NCBI GenBank assembly: GCA_900314725.1
Contig: OMWJ01000009.1
Coordinates: 1 to 64,000 of the forward strand
DNA: 64,000 nucleotides
Origin: an uncultured Bacteroidales bacterium
GTDB taxonomy: Bacteria > Bacteroidota > Bacteroidia > Bacteroidales > P3
Reading direction: 5' to 3'
The stretch's first letter is position 1. Every line of letters starts with the position of its first letter. The notes below the pieces were generated by a model. It was not told the origin of the DNA. It was given only the letters and a program-made list of their open reading frames with translations, and did no database searches. Positions 53,174-62,735 of this stretch are shown here, in pieces. The position numbers and the translations under genes are program-made.

Positions 53174-54691
53174 ATGAAAAAAATAAATAGAGCCTTAGTA
53201 TCAGTATTTGATAAGAATGGTTTAGAACCAATAGTAAAAAAGCTTGATAATCTTAATGTAGAAATTTATTCCACAGGAGGAACTTTTTCTTTTATAGAAT
53301 CTCTTGGAATAAAATGTAAAACAGTAGAGAGTCTTACTTCTTATCCTTCTATACTTGGAGGAAGAGTAAAAACTTTACATCCAAAAGTATTTGGTGGTAT
53401 TCTTGCAAGAAGAGATAATTCTACAGATGTAGAACAGATGCAAGAATATCAAATACCAGAAATAGACCTTGTAATAGTAGATTTATATCCTTTTGAGCAA
53501 ACTGTAAGGAGTGGAGCTCAAGAGCAAGCAATAATAGAGAAGATAGATATAGGAGGTATTTCTCTTATACGTGCTGCAGCAAAGAATTTTAAAGATGTTG
53601 TTATTCTTCCTTCAAAAGACAACTATGCGGAGTTTGAATCTCTACTTGATGAGAAAAAAGGCTATACTGATTTAGAAGATAGAAAACGTTTTGCTTCATA
53701 CGCTTTCCTTACTTCTTCACATTATGATACAATGATATTTAAATACTTTAACCAATTCTCAAAGATAGATAGTTTCTCAGAAAGTGTAACAGAAAAGAAA
53801 TCTTTGCGTTATGGAGAGAATCCTCATCAAAAAGGTTTCTTCTTTGGTGATTTAGATGAAATCTTTGAACAACTACATGGTAAAGAAATATCATATAATA
53901 ATATAGGTGATATAGATGCTGCTTGCAATCTTATTGATGATTTTTCTGAAACTACTTTTGCTATAATAAAACATAATAATGCTTGTGGTTTAGCAAGTAG
54001 AGAAAATCTAAAGGATGCTTATTTGAAAGCTTTAGAGGGAGATCCTGTAAGTGCTTTTGGAGGAATATTTGTTACAAACAGAAAGGTAGATAAAGAAACA
54101 GCAGAAGAAATGAACAAAGTATTTATGGAAGTTTGTATAGCACCAGACTACGACAAAGAAGCTTTTGACATACTTTGCTCAAAGAAAAACCGTATAATAT
54201 TAAAAAGAAAAGAGGCTAAGAAACCAGAATATATGTTCCGTTCTGCTCTTAATGGTGTTATGATGCAAGAAAAAGACTTAAAGGTAGAACAGCCAGAAGA
54301 TATTACATCTGTTACCAATAGACAATTTACAAAAGAAGAGCAAGCCGACCTAAGTTTTGCAAATATTTTAGTAAAGCATACTAAGTCAAATGCAATAGTA
54401 TTAGCAAAGAATCGTCAATTGCTTGGTTCTGGAACGGGACAGACTTCACGAGTAGATGCTTTAAAGCATGCTATTGAAAAAGCTAAAAGTTTTGGTTTTG
54501 ATTTAAAAGGTGCGGTTATGGCTTCTGATGCTTTCTTCCCATTTAATGATTGTGTGGATATTGCATACAAAGAAGGCATTGAAGCAATAGTACAACCTGG
54601 AGGATCTATAAGAGATAAAGATAGTGTAGATTATTGCATGGAACATAATATAGCAATGGCTATGACAGGTTATAGACATTTCAAACATTAA
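53174..54691 (+). CDS. purH: Bifunctional AICAR transformylase / IMP cyclohydrolase
   Basis: 505 aa from the ATG at 53174; a GTG sits one codon earlier. N-terminal MGS-like IMP cyclohydrolase domain (1-190: STGGTFSFIESLG, GGRVKTLHPKVFGGIL). C-terminal transformylase domain with LRYGENPHQKG near residue 215, IKHNNACGLA near residue 265, GTGQTSRVDALKHA near residue 417, and SDAFFPFNDCVD near residue 450. Last two steps to IMP. Second purine gene of the window, on a different operon from purM. Confidence 0.96.
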   Translation: MKKINRALVSVFDKNGLEPIVKKLDNLNVEIYSTGGTFSFIESLGIKCKTVESLTSYPSILGGRVKTLHPKVFGGILARRDNSTDVEQMQEYQIPEIDLVIVDLYPFEQTVRSGAQEQAIIEKIDIGGISLIRAAAKNFKDVVILPSKDNYAEFESLLDEKKGYTDLEDRKRFASYAFLTSSHYDTMIFKYFNQFSKIDSFSESVTEKKSLRYGENPHQKGFFFGDLDEIFEQLHGKEISYNNIGDIDAACNLIDDFSETTFAIIKHNNACGLASRENLKDAYLKALEGDPVSAFGGIFVTNRKVDKETAEEMNKVFMEVCIAPDYDKEAFDILCSKKNRIILKRKEAKKPEYMFRSALNGVMMQEKDLKVEQPEDITSVTNRQFTKEEQADLSFANILVKHTKSNAIVLAKNRQLLGSGTGQTSRVDALKHAIEKAKSFGFDLKGAVMASDAFFPFNDCVDIAYKEGIEAIVQPGGSIRDKDSVDYCMEHNIAMAMTGYRHFKH

Positions 54692-54771
54692 AAAATTTTA
54701 TTAAATTGTAACTAAAATTATAGTTTTACGTAATATAAGGACTTAAAACAAGAAAAATAAAAAAAAGATAT

Positions 54772-55794
54772 ATGGGATTCTTTTCGTTTTTAACAAGAGA
54801 AGTAGCAATAGACTTGGGAACAGCCAACTCTATTATAATGTGTAACGACAGAGTGGTGGTTGATGAACCTTCCATTGTAGCAATAGACAACAACACAAAG
54901 AAAATTATTGCTGTTGGAAAGCGAGCAATGCAAATGGATGGTAGAACACACCAAGATATAAAAACAATACGTCCATTAAGAGACGGTGTTATTGCTGATT
55001 TTGACATGGCAAATGCTATGATAAAGGAATTAATAAAAATGATTCCTGCTCGTAATACTCTTATTCCTCCAGCACTGAAAATGGTTATTTGTATTCCTTC
55101 AGGTATTACTAATGTTGAAGAGAGGGCTGTTAGAGATGCAGCAGAACAGGCAGGAGCCAAAGATGTTAGACTTATACACGAACCAATGGCGGCTGCTATA
55201 GGTATTGGTATAGATGTAGTAGAGCCTGTTGGTAATATGATTATTGATATAGGCGGTGGTACTTCAGAGATAGCCGTTATTGCCTTAGGAGGTATCGTTT
55301 GCAACAAGAGTATAAGAATAGCTGGAGACGAATTCAATAAGGATATTATGGAATACATGCAAAAGCAACATAATATTTATATTGGAGAACGTATGGCAGA
55401 AAAAATAAAAATTGCATGTGGAAGTGCTATTACAGAACTTAATGAGCCACCTGAGGATTACCCTGTTCAAGGAAGAGATGTTTTGACAGGTATTCCAAAA
55501 GAAATATATGTTAATTACAAAGAAATAGCACATGCTTTGGATAAAAGTATCGCTAAAATAGAAGGTGCAGTTCTAACAGCATTGTCTATGACTCCTCCAG
55601 AGTTGGCAAGTGATATTTATCATACAGGTATTTATCTTGCTGGTGGTGGTTCTTTGCTAAGAGGATTAGACCAAAGAATTTCTGCAAAAACAAAGCTTGC
55701 TGTACATGTTGCTGATGATCCTTTACGAGCAGTGGCAAGAGGAACAGGAGTTGCTCTTAAGAATTACGACAATTTTACTTTCTTGATAAAGTAA
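54772..55794 (+). CDS. mreB: Rod shape-determining protein MreB
   Basis: 340 aa, actin fold. Phosphate-1 AIDLGTANSIIM (12-23), phosphate-2 IIDIGGGTSEIAVI near residue 158, adenosine motif GIYLAGGGSLLRGLD near residue 283. Membrane-associated filament directing cell-wall elongation; indicates a rod-shaped cell. The usual mreCD partners do not follow; a terminator does. Confidence 0.95.
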   Translation: MGFFSFLTREVAIDLGTANSIIMCNDRVVVDEPSIVAIDNNTKKIIAVGKRAMQMDGRTHQDIKTIRPLRDGVIADFDMANAMIKELIKMIPARNTLIPPALKMVICIPSGITNVEERAVRDAAEQAGAKDVRLIHEPMAAAIGIGIDVVEPVGNMIIDIGGGTSEIAVIALGGIVCNKSIRIAGDEFNKDIMEYMQKQHNIYIGERMAEKIKIACGSAITELNEPPEDYPVQGRDVLTGIPKEIYVNYKEIAHALDKSIAKIEGAVLTALSMTPPELASDIYHTGIYLAGGGSLLRGLDQRISAKTKLAVHVADDPLRAVARGTGVALKNYDNFTFLIK

Positions 55795-55842
55795 TAAAAA
55801 TAAATCACCCTCGGGTGAAAATTAGTTTAAAGGTTATTGTTT

Positions 55843-55876
55843 CTCTTGTGTCTTGTGATAAGGCACAAGAGTTTTT
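55843..55876 (+). terminator. Terminator of mreB
   Basis: CTCTTGTG / CACAAGAG stem (55843-55850 with 55864-55871) followed by TTTTTC. A smaller TCACCC/GGGTGA hairpin precedes it at 55805-55818. Confidence 0.85.
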
Positions 55877-55920
55877 CTTTGAAATAACGATGTTGAGAGA
55901 AATATTGTGAGAGGATCCTT

Positions 55921-57924
55921 TTAAAGATTATTTTCTTTTTTCAGTTTTTCAATCTCGTCTCTATAGACAGCAGCTTGCATAAAGTCTAAAGTCTTTACAC
56001 AATCTTTCATCTTTCTTTCTAAGATTCTAACCAATAGTTTGACATCGGAAGTTTGTTTCTCCAAGTCCTTGATTTTGGCTTTTTGTTCCAGAGAAGATTT
56101 CTTTGAAGATTCTTTTTTAGAAGTTTTTTCACTTGTAGGAAGGATATTCTCTATTTTTTTCTTGATAGCTTGAGGAGTAATATTATGTTCTTTGTTGTAG
56201 GCTATCTGTTTTTCTCTATGATAGAGATTCTCATTAATAGCTCTTTGCATGCTTTTGGTTATTATATCTCCGTAAAGAATTGCTTTGGAATTAACATTTC
56301 TTGCAGCTCTTCCTATGGTTTGAATCAAGGCTTTGTCAGAACGAAGAAACCCTTCTTTGTCTGCATCCAATATTGCAACCAGACTTACTTCGGGTAAATC
56401 TAATCCTTCTCTCAACAGATTGACACCAACTAAAACGTCAAAGCATCCAGCCCTAAGGTCATTCATTATCTCTACTCTTTCCAAAGTATCTATATCGGAA
56501 TGAATATATTTTGTTCTTATATCCAAGCGAAGAAGATAGGTGGTCAATTCTTCAGCCATACGTTTAGTAAGAGTAGTAACCAAAACTCTCTCTCCCTTTT
56601 CTACAACTTCGCTTATCTGCTCCAAAAGATCATCTACTTGATTTTTTGCAGGCCTTACTTCTATTGGGGGATCAAGTAATCCTGTTGGTCTTATCAGTTG
56701 TTCTACTATAACACCCTCTGCTTGTTCTATTTCAAAAGGAGATGGTGTTGCGGATAAGTAAATAGTTTGTGGTTGCATAGCATGAAACTCTTCCCATCTT
56801 AGAGGTCTGTTGTCAAAAGCAGCAGGAAGACGAAAACCATACTGGACAAGGTTTTGTTTTCTGCTCCTGTCTCCTCCAAACATAGCACGGATTTGAGGAA
56901 TGCTTTCATGACTTTCATCAATTATCATAAGAAAATCATTTGGAAAATAATCCAATAGACAGAAAGGTCTGTCTCCAGGCTTCCTTCCATCAAAATAGCG
57001 TGAATAATTTTCTATACCAGAGCAGTAACCTAACTCTTGCAACATTTCCATATCATTATTTACCCTTTCTTCCAAACGTTTTGCTTCTAAAAGTTGTCCA
57101 TTAGCTTTGAATTCATCACAACATTCAAACATATCTTGTTGTATTTGTCGCAAAACACCAGCAAGAGTGTTTTTGTTTGTAAGAAAGTTTCCCGCAGGGT
57201 AGAGAACAAGCTCTTTCATAGACTCTATTGTACGAGAACTTAGAGGGTCAATTCTTGAAAGACGTTCTATTTCATCGTCAAAAAATTCTATTCTATAAGC
57301 AAAATCAGCGTATGCTGGCCATATATCAACAGTATCTCCTTTAACACGAAACTTCCCTCTCTCAAAATTCAATTCATTTCTTGAGTAAAGACTATCTACA
57401 AGAGTTAAAAGAAAATTATTTAAATCTATTCTTTGTCCTGTTTTTAAATGAATTGTTCCTGCTTCAAAATCTGTAGGATTGCCTATACCATAAATACAAG
57501 AAACAGAAGCAACAACAATAACATCTTTTCTTCCACTGAGCAGTGCAGAACAGGCAGAAAGTCTTAGTTTGTCTAAATCTTCGTTGATAGAAAGGTCTTT
57601 TGCTATATAGGTGTTTGTTTGAGGAATATAGGCTTCAGGCTGGTAATAATCATAATAGGAGACATAATACTCAACAGCATTATTAGGAAAAAACCGTTTG
57701 AATTCTCCATACAGTTGCGCTGCGAGAGTTTTATTATGAGAAAGAATAAGAGTTGGCTTACCTATGTTTTGTATAACGTTGGCAACAGTGAATGTTTTGC
57801 CAGAACCTGTTACACCCAAAAGCACTTGAGCCTTATCTCCTCTAAGTACTCCTTGTGTTAAAGCTTCAATGGCTTGAGGTTGGTCGCCTGTTGGTCTAAA
57901 GTCTGCTTGTAAATCAAAGTTCAT
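55921..57924 (-). CDS. uvrB: UvrABC system protein B
   Basis: 667 aa. Walker A GVTGSGKTFT (38-47), beta-hairpin region YYDYYQPEAYIP near residue 92, DESH near residue 335, YLSATPSPFEIEQ near residue 390, helicase motif VI QTIGRAARN near residue 540, and a C-terminal UVR domain (about 630-665). Nucleotide excision repair. An unusually Lys/Ser-rich linker (about 600-630) precedes the UVR domain. Repeat copy 4 lies upstream. Confidence 0.96.
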   Translation of the reverse strand: MNFDLQADFRPTGDQPQAIEALTQGVLRGDKAQVLLGVTGSGKTFTVANVIQNIGKPTLILSHNKTLAAQLYGEFKRFFPNNAVEYYVSYYDYYQPEAYIPQTNTYIAKDLSINEDLDKLRLSACSALLSGRKDVIVVASVSCIYGIGNPTDFEAGTIHLKTGQRIDLNNFLLTLVDSLYSRNELNFERGKFRVKGDTVDIWPAYADFAYRIEFFDDEIERLSRIDPLSSRTIESMKELVLYPAGNFLTNKNTLAGVLRQIQQDMFECCDEFKANGQLLEAKRLEERVNNDMEMLQELGYCSGIENYSRYFDGRKPGDRPFCLLDYFPNDFLMIIDESHESIPQIRAMFGGDRSRKQNLVQYGFRLPAAFDNRPLRWEEFHAMQPQTIYLSATPSPFEIEQAEGVIVEQLIRPTGLLDPPIEVRPAKNQVDDLLEQISEVVEKGERVLVTTLTKRMAEELTTYLLRLDIRTKYIHSDIDTLERVEIMNDLRAGCFDVLVGVNLLREGLDLPEVSLVAILDADKEGFLRSDKALIQTIGRAARNVNSKAILYGDIITKSMQRAINENLYHREKQIAYNKEHNITPQAIKKKIENILPTSEKTSKKESSKKSSLEQKAKIKDLEKQTSDVKLLVRILERKMKDCVKTLDFMQAAVYRDEIEKLKKENNL

Positions 57925-58011
57925 AACTTTTGTTTAACGTTAATTTACTTGATTTATTGTTTTTTCTGACTATCCCTTTTACCTATTGAGAAACATTTTT
58001 TTCTAAGGAAT

Positions 58012-58136
58012 AAAACTTGCTTTTTATATATTTTCTTTTGATAAAAAAAGAGTTGGTTTTAATTTTTTAAATCTTGATGTTTTTTAGGGTGTAAAGACTT
58101 GATTTTTTTTTCTTAAAACGAAGACTTTTTTTTAGG
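58012..58136 (-). repeat. Dispersed array element, copy 4 (R4)
   Basis: Five units: 58013-58026, 58044-58061, 58070-58086, 58094-58110 and AAAACGAAGACTTTTTTTT at 58117-58135. Segment 58036-58066 matches copy 1 (26721-26751) at 29 of 31 positions. The flanking ATAAGG/CCTTAT closing stem is absent or decayed. Confidence 0.7.
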
Positions 58137-58277
58137 ATTGTAAGAGATAAATGGAAAACTCTTTAATATATTGTAAAATTGCAAGTTATGATTTGATATG
58201 GTTTATTTAGAATGGAGTTGATTGCAAGCATTATAAAAAAATAAACTGTAGTGGGGTATTATATTTGTAAATTTTTA

Positions 58278-58285
58278 TAATTTTG
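58278..58285 (+). promoter_or_regulatory. -7 box of dksA-like/lspA operon
   Basis: TAATTTTG followed by CACG, 39 nt before the ATG; no TTTG at the normal spacing. Confidence 0.55.
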
Positions 58286-58324
58286 CACGCATAAAATAGT
58301 TATCATAAACAGGGACCATAGATA

Positions 58325-58717
58325 ATGGAGGAAAAAAATAGATATACAGACGAAGAACTTCAAGAGTTTAAAGAATTAATATTAGCAAAGTTAGAAGTGG
58401 CTAAGGCTAATCTTCAAGAGTTAAAGGCTGAGGCTTTTCATACCAATTCCAATGGAACGGACGACACATCTCCTGTCTTTAAAGCAATGGAAGATGAGAG
58501 TACTAATGTTCAATTGAAAGAGGAAAATGCTCGTTTGGCTCAACGTCAGCAGAAATACATCAAAGACCTTGAGGCTGCTCTTGTTAGAATAGAGAATAAA
58601 ACATACGGCATTTGTAGAGTAACGGGTAATCTTATTCCAAAAGAAAGACTTAAACTTGTGCCTCATGCAACTCTTAGCATTGAAGCAAAGATGAAGCAGA
58701 ACTCAGGTAAAAGATAA
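58325..58717 (+). CDS. DksA/TraR-family protein lacking the full zinc finger
   Basis: 130 aa. N-terminal coiled coil (about 5-90) and C-terminal IENKTYGICRVTGNLIPKER ... PHATLSIEAK segment of the DksA/TraR family. Only one Cys is left where CxxC...CxxC would bind zinc, which is the usual form in Bacteroidota. Possible RNA-polymerase secondary-channel factor. Leads an operon with lspA (8-bp gap). Confidence 0.85.
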   Translation: MEEKNRYTDEELQEFKELILAKLEVAKANLQELKAEAFHTNSNGTDDTSPVFKAMEDESTNVQLKEENARLAQRQQKYIKDLEAALVRIENKTYGICRVTGNLIPKERLKLVPHATLSIEAKMKQNSGKR

Positions 58718-58725
58718 ATTTTTTC

Positions 58726-59379
58726 ATGTACAAAAAAATGAAAGAATTAAGAAAGCCTTTGATTCTTATACTGCTTATTCTTGTCATAGATCAGTTGATA
58801 AAAATCTATGTGAAGACTCATTTTGCTATAGGAGACGATGTAAAGGTTTTGGGTCTTGATTGGTTTAGGATTCATTTCTTGGAAAATAAGGGAATGGCTT
58901 TCGGAATGAGTTTTGGTAACACTATCGGTAAGTTTCTTCTTACACTTATAAGAGTGGTTCTGTCTGTTGCTATATTCATATATATGAATAAGTTGATAAA
59001 GAGAGGAGAGAAGAAGATAATAATCTATTCTTTTGCTCTCATTTTTGCAGGAGCAGTAGGAAATATTATAGATTGTTTGTTCTATGGTATAATTTTCAAC
59101 GAAAGTACTGTTTTTGCTGCAGCAACAATGTTTCCTGCCGAGGGAGGATATGCTCCTTTTCTGTTTGGCAGGGTTGTAGATATGTTTTATTTTCCATTGA
59201 TTGATACTACTTGGCCTGATTGGATTCCTTTTGTTGGAGGAAATAATTTTAGGTTTTTTAATGCAATCTTCAATTTTGCTGATGCAAGTATAACAATAGG
59301 AGTTGTTCTTCTTTTGGTTTCATATATATGGTTGTCAAAAAGCAAAAAGAATAATCAGGAAGATATTGCTGTTTCATAG
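58726..59379 (+). CDS. lspA: Lipoprotein signal peptidase (signal peptidase II)
   Basis: 217 aa, four membrane segments. Conserved GNIID (Asp 116), RVVDMF (Asp 152) and FNFADASI (Asp 186) correspond to the catalytic dyad and adjoining conserved positions; ENKGMAFGM near residue 53 is a further signature. Cleaves prolipoproteins such as the LptE, MORN and amidotransferase-like lipoproteins encoded here. Longer than typical (about 160 aa) owing to a loop at about 120-150, as seen in Bacteroidota. Confidence 0.93.
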   Translation: MYKKMKELRKPLILILLILVIDQLIKIYVKTHFAIGDDVKVLGLDWFRIHFLENKGMAFGMSFGNTIGKFLLTLIRVVLSVAIFIYMNKLIKRGEKKIIIYSFALIFAGAVGNIIDCLFYGIIFNESTVFAAATMFPAEGGYAPFLFGRVVDMFYFPLIDTTWPDWIPFVGGNNFRFFNAIFNFADASITIGVVLLLVSYIWLSKSKKNNQEDIAVS

Positions 59380-59385
59380 GATATT

Positions 59386-60669
59386 ATGGAGATAATCATT
59401 ATTCTTATATTTATTGTGCTGAATGGTTTATTTTCCATGTCTGAGATTGCGGTTGTGTCATCCCGCAAAAGTAAATTAGACTCAAAAATTAAAGAAGGAA
59501 ACAAAAATGCAGAAGAGATATTAAAGGTAAAAGATAGTCCTGATGATTTCCTTTCAACAATTCAGATAGCAATAACAACAATAGGACTAATTATAGGACT
59601 ATATACAGGAGAACAATATGTAGATAAATTTGCAGCTGTTCTTGAGAGGATTAATATAGACTATTCTTTTGCAGTAGTTTGGTCAAGAGTTATAATAGTT
59701 TTAGCAGAAACATTCGTAATGCTTGTAATAGGGGAGCTTGTACCAAAACGTATTGGCATGACAAATCCTGAAAGAGTGGCATCTTTTGTTATTAGGCCAA
59801 TGAAGTTGTTGTCTAAAATAGTATATCCTTTTGTATGGCTGTTGTCAAAAACAACTAATGGCATATTCTCTCTTTTAGGTTACAAGAAAAAAGAATCTGA
59901 CAATGCAACCGAAGAAGAAATAAAGTCAATAATAGAAGAAAGTGCTGTTGCAGGTGAAATAGAAAAAACAGAACAGCATATTGTTAATCGTGTGTTTGAC
60001 TTAGATGAACGAGGTATAGTATCTCTTATGACACCACGAGCAGATCTTGAGTGGTTTGAAAAAGATCAGACCATTGCAGATATTATGAAACAATTCTCTA
60101 ATGGAATACATTACATATATCCTGTTGCTGACAAGACATTAGATAATATTGTCGGAGTAATATATATAAAGGATATATTGAAATCTGATTCACATACGAC
60201 ACCACTTAAGGATTTGATGCAAGAACCTAATTTTTTGCATGAGAGTGTAGGTGTGTATGATGTTTTGGAGATATTTAAGAAGACTAAGATACACTATGCT
60301 TTTATTATAGATGAGTTTGGTATTGTTCAAGGAATGATTACTATGAACGATATTTTGGAAGCTCTGATAGATAACTCATCTTCTTTACAAGAAGCCGATG
60401 ATGAACAAGAGTTTATTCAACAAGAAGATGGCTCTTTTGTTGTAGATGGGCAGTATTCTTTTTATGATTTGCTGTCGCATTTTGATATAAAGGAAAACAA
60501 TATTCAGAATTATAATACAGTGAGCGGACTTATATTAGAGCAGACAGGCAAACCTCCAAAGGTTAATCAGGAAATAATGTGGGACAAATTCATTATAAAG
60601 GTATTAAAGATGGATGGAGTGAGAATAGATAAGGTCTTAATTACTGAAAATAAGAATACAAAGACTTAA
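59386..60669 (+). CDS. CNNM/CBS-domain (hemolysin C/CorC-like) membrane protein
   Basis: 427 aa. N-terminal DUF21/CNNM membrane domain with SMSEIAVVSSRKSKL (about 15-30) and GELVPKRIG near residue 117; two CBS domains (about 205-330, LMTPRADLEWFEKD); C-terminal CorC_HlyC domain (about 345-425). Likely Mg2+/cation efflux or its regulation. 6 bp after lspA. It resembles GldE but no other gliding gene is present. Confidence 0.88.
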   Translation: MEIIIILIFIVLNGLFSMSEIAVVSSRKSKLDSKIKEGNKNAEEILKVKDSPDDFLSTIQIAITTIGLIIGLYTGEQYVDKFAAVLERINIDYSFAVVWSRVIIVLAETFVMLVIGELVPKRIGMTNPERVASFVIRPMKLLSKIVYPFVWLLSKTTNGIFSLLGYKKKESDNATEEEIKSIIEESAVAGEIEKTEQHIVNRVFDLDERGIVSLMTPRADLEWFEKDQTIADIMKQFSNGIHYIYPVADKTLDNIVGVIYIKDILKSDSHTTPLKDLMQEPNFLHESVGVYDVLEIFKKTKIHYAFIIDEFGIVQGMITMNDILEALIDNSSSLQEADDEQEFIQQEDGSFVVDGQYSFYDLLSHFDIKENNIQNYNTVSGLILEQTGKPPKVNQEIMWDKFIIKVLKMDGVRIDKVLITENKNTKT

Positions 60670-60704
60670 TATATAAAGAAAAAACAAAAAAAAATGAAAT
60701 AAAT

Positions 60705-60735
60705 ATTGCAGATTTAAAATAAGGTTGTAAATTTG
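60705..60735 (+). promoter_or_regulatory. Promoter of TolQ-ExbD operon
   Basis: ATTG at 60705-60708, exactly 19 nt, TAAATTTG at 60728-60735. Confidence 0.75.
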
Positions 60736-60796
60736 CATATTGCTAAAAAATGTAGAAAAAATTAACATAATAAATAATTAAAAAACGTAAAAAACT

Positions 60797-61606
60797 ATGA
60801 AAAAAGTATGTGCTTATTTGTCAATAATGTTCTTATTGACGCTATTTGTAAACGTTGCATACGCTCAAGATAAGAATGCAACAAAAACAGAATCAACAAC
60901 AACTGTTTCTGAAACTACAGTTTCTCAAACTACTGCAGCAGCAGAACAACCTGTTCAAACAGAAGCTGCAGACAAACAATCTTTCCATCAAGTGTTAAAG
61001 ACTAAGTATATTCAAGGTGGTGTAGGCTGGATGACTCCTATTCTTATTTGTTTAATACTTGGTTTAGGTTTAGTTATTGAAAGAATAATTTATTTAAACC
61101 TTGCTACTACAAATGCTGACAAACTATTAAAGAAAATAGAAGAGAATGTAGTTGCTGGTAACTATGATGCAGCAAAAGACATCTGCAGAAAAACAAGAGG
61201 TCCTGTTGCTTCAATATTCTTCCAAGGTTTAGATAGAGTAAATAATGGTTTGGAAGATGTTGAAAAATCTATCACTTCATATGGTGGTGTTCAAATGGCA
61301 AGATTGGAAAGCAATATGATTTGGATTTCTTTGTTTATTGCTATCGCTCCATCTTTAGGATTCTTAGGTACAGTTGTCGGAATGGTACAAGCATTCGATG
61401 ATATTGAAAAAGCAGGTGATATTTCTCCAACAGTTGTTGCAAGCGGTATGAAACTTGCGTTGATTACAACAGTATTTGGTCTTATCGTTGCATTGATACT
61501 TCAAGTATGCTACAACTATTTGATGTCAAAAATTGAAAGTTTAGTTTCTACAATGGAAGATGCTTCTATTTCATTTATGGACATCTTGGTAAAAAACAGA
61601 AAGTAA
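60797..61606 (+). CDS. MotA/TolQ/ExbB proton-channel protein
   Basis: 269 aa. Signal-like N-terminus (MKKVCAYLSIMFLLTLFVNVAYAQ) and a Thr/Glu-rich periplasmic stretch (25-60) precede three membrane segments: ILICLILGLGLVIERIIYL, WISLFIAIAPSLGFLGTVVGMVQAF and LALITTVFGLIVALILQV. These are the ExbB/TolQ channel helices. Works with the two ExbD-like proteins downstream to energise outer-membrane transport or stability. Confidence 0.92.
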   Translation: MKKVCAYLSIMFLLTLFVNVAYAQDKNATKTESTTTVSETTVSQTTAAAEQPVQTEAADKQSFHQVLKTKYIQGGVGWMTPILICLILGLGLVIERIIYLNLATTNADKLLKKIEENVVAGNYDAAKDICRKTRGPVASIFFQGLDRVNNGLEDVEKSITSYGGVQMARLESNMIWISLFIAIAPSLGFLGTVVGMVQAFDDIEKAGDISPTVVASGMKLALITTVFGLIVALILQVCYNYLMSKIESLVSTMEDASISFMDILVKNRK

Positions 61607-61667
61607 AATAATTAATTCGTTGAATAGTATCTGAAAGGATACAACTAATTAATTTACTTAAAAAACC

Positions 61668-61674
61668 AAGGAGG
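61668..61674 (+). promoter_or_regulatory. Canonical Shine-Dalgarno AAGGAGG
   Basis: Eight nt before the ATG at 61683. Unusual, since most genes in this window lack such a site. Confidence 0.8.
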
Positions 61675-61682
61675 AAAAATAG

Positions 61683-62129
61683 ATGAAAAAAGAAAAAAGA
61701 ATATATTTAATCATTGCTATGGTTATAGCTGTTTTGGCTGCCTTATCTGCAATTGGTTATGCTTTGACAAAAACCGATGATATGGGCTTTGAACCAACAG
61801 GAATGGCTAACACTTTTTGGAGCATAGCGTATTGGGTTGCATTTGTTCTAACTTGTTGTTCTGCTGTTTTAGGAATAATTTTCCTAATAAAAGACGCTAT
61901 AGCTGTTAAAGCAAGATACTTGATTATATTAGGAATAACTATAGTTGCTTTTGTTGTATCTTATTTCCTTGCTTCAGGAACAGATATAGCACAGACTGTA
62001 TTTGAAAAAGCAGGTGCAGATTATGGTTCTTCTAAAATAGTTAGTGCAGGCTTATATACAGTTTATATATTGTTTGCAGGTGTAATACTTTCTGTTATTT
62101 ATGCAGAAGTAGCAAAACGTTTAAAATAA
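61683..62129 (+). CDS. Small four-helix membrane protein in TolQ/ExbD operon
   Basis: 148 aa, four hydrophobic segments (about 8-28, 47-70, 80-97, 122-142). No family recognised beyond a conserved place between exbB- and exbD-like genes in Bacteroidota. Eight bp upstream of the first ExbD-like gene. Possibly a structural accessory of the motor complex (inference). Confidence 0.7.
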   Translation: MKKEKRIYLIIAMVIAVLAALSAIGYALTKTDDMGFEPTGMANTFWSIAYWVAFVLTCCSAVLGIIFLIKDAIAVKARYLIILGITIVAFVVSYFLASGTDIAQTVFEKAGADYGSSKIVSAGLYTVYILFAGVILSVIYAEVAKRLK

Positions 62130-62136
62130 AAGAATT

Positions 62137-62721
62137 ATGGCAAGAAAAAGTAAAAAATTACCTGCATTAAATTCTTCGTCAATGTCGGATATTTCGTTCT
62201 TGTTATTGACCTTCTTCCTATTGACCTCTTCTATCAATACGGATATGGGTATTCAAAGACGTTTGCCTCCGCCATCTGACCCTTCAGTTACTCCACCTGA
62301 TATTCACCGTAGAAATACTTTTGTAGTTCTTGTTAATATGAACGACCAATTGCTTATCAACGGAGAACCTGGTGATATAAACTCACTGAAGGATAGAGCG
62401 AAGGAGTTCCTTGCCAATCCTACTAATGCAGCAAACTTACCAGAGAAAAAACGTGAGCATATACCTCTTTTAGGAGATTATGATGTTTCTCAAGGTGTTA
62501 TTTCTCTACAAAATGACCGTGGTACTTCTTATAGAATGTATCTTCAGGTTCAAAACGAGTTGGTTGCTGCTGTCAATGAACTTAGAAATGATTTGGCAAA
62601 GGATAAATTCTCTCGTAAGTATGCAGATTGTACTAATGAACAAAAGGAAGCCATAGATAAAGCTATTCCAGCTACTATATCTGAGGCAGAGCCTAAAAAC
62701 ATAGGTGATAAGAAAAAATAA
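62137..62721 (+). CDS. ExbD/TolR-family protein, copy 1
   Basis: 194 aa. One N-terminal membrane segment with the proton-pathway motif SMSDISFLLLTFFLLTSS (Asp near residue 18), then a periplasmic domain. Longer than typical ExbD (about 140) due to an insertion around 75-125. Ends inside the SD of the next gene. Confidence 0.9.
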   Translation: MARKSKKLPALNSSSMSDISFLLLTFFLLTSSINTDMGIQRRLPPPSDPSVTPPDIHRRNTFVVLVNMNDQLLINGEPGDINSLKDRAKEFLANPTNAANLPEKKREHIPLLGDYDVSQGVISLQNDRGTSYRMYLQVQNELVAAVNELRNDLAKDKFSRKYADCTNEQKEAIDKAIPATISEAEPKNIGDKKK

Positions 62722-62727
62722 AGGAGG
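62721..62727 (+). promoter_or_regulatory. Canonical Shine-Dalgarno AAGGAGG
   Basis: Overlaps the last base of the preceding stop codon and lies 8 nt before the ATG at 62736. Confidence 0.8.
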
Positions 62728-62735
62728 AAAGTAAT

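Larger units (their letters stand above)
57925..58324. other. 400-bp intergenic region holding repeat copy 4
   Basis: Between divergent uvrB and dksA-like genes. No coding potential. Holds the repeat array at 58012-58136 and the dksA-like -7 box; no clear uvrB-proximal promoter is visible. Confidence 0.65.

Noticed and set aside
59386..60669. GldE gliding-motility assignment
   Set aside because: Domain layout fits, but no other gld gene lies nearby, so only the CNNM/CBS family is called.
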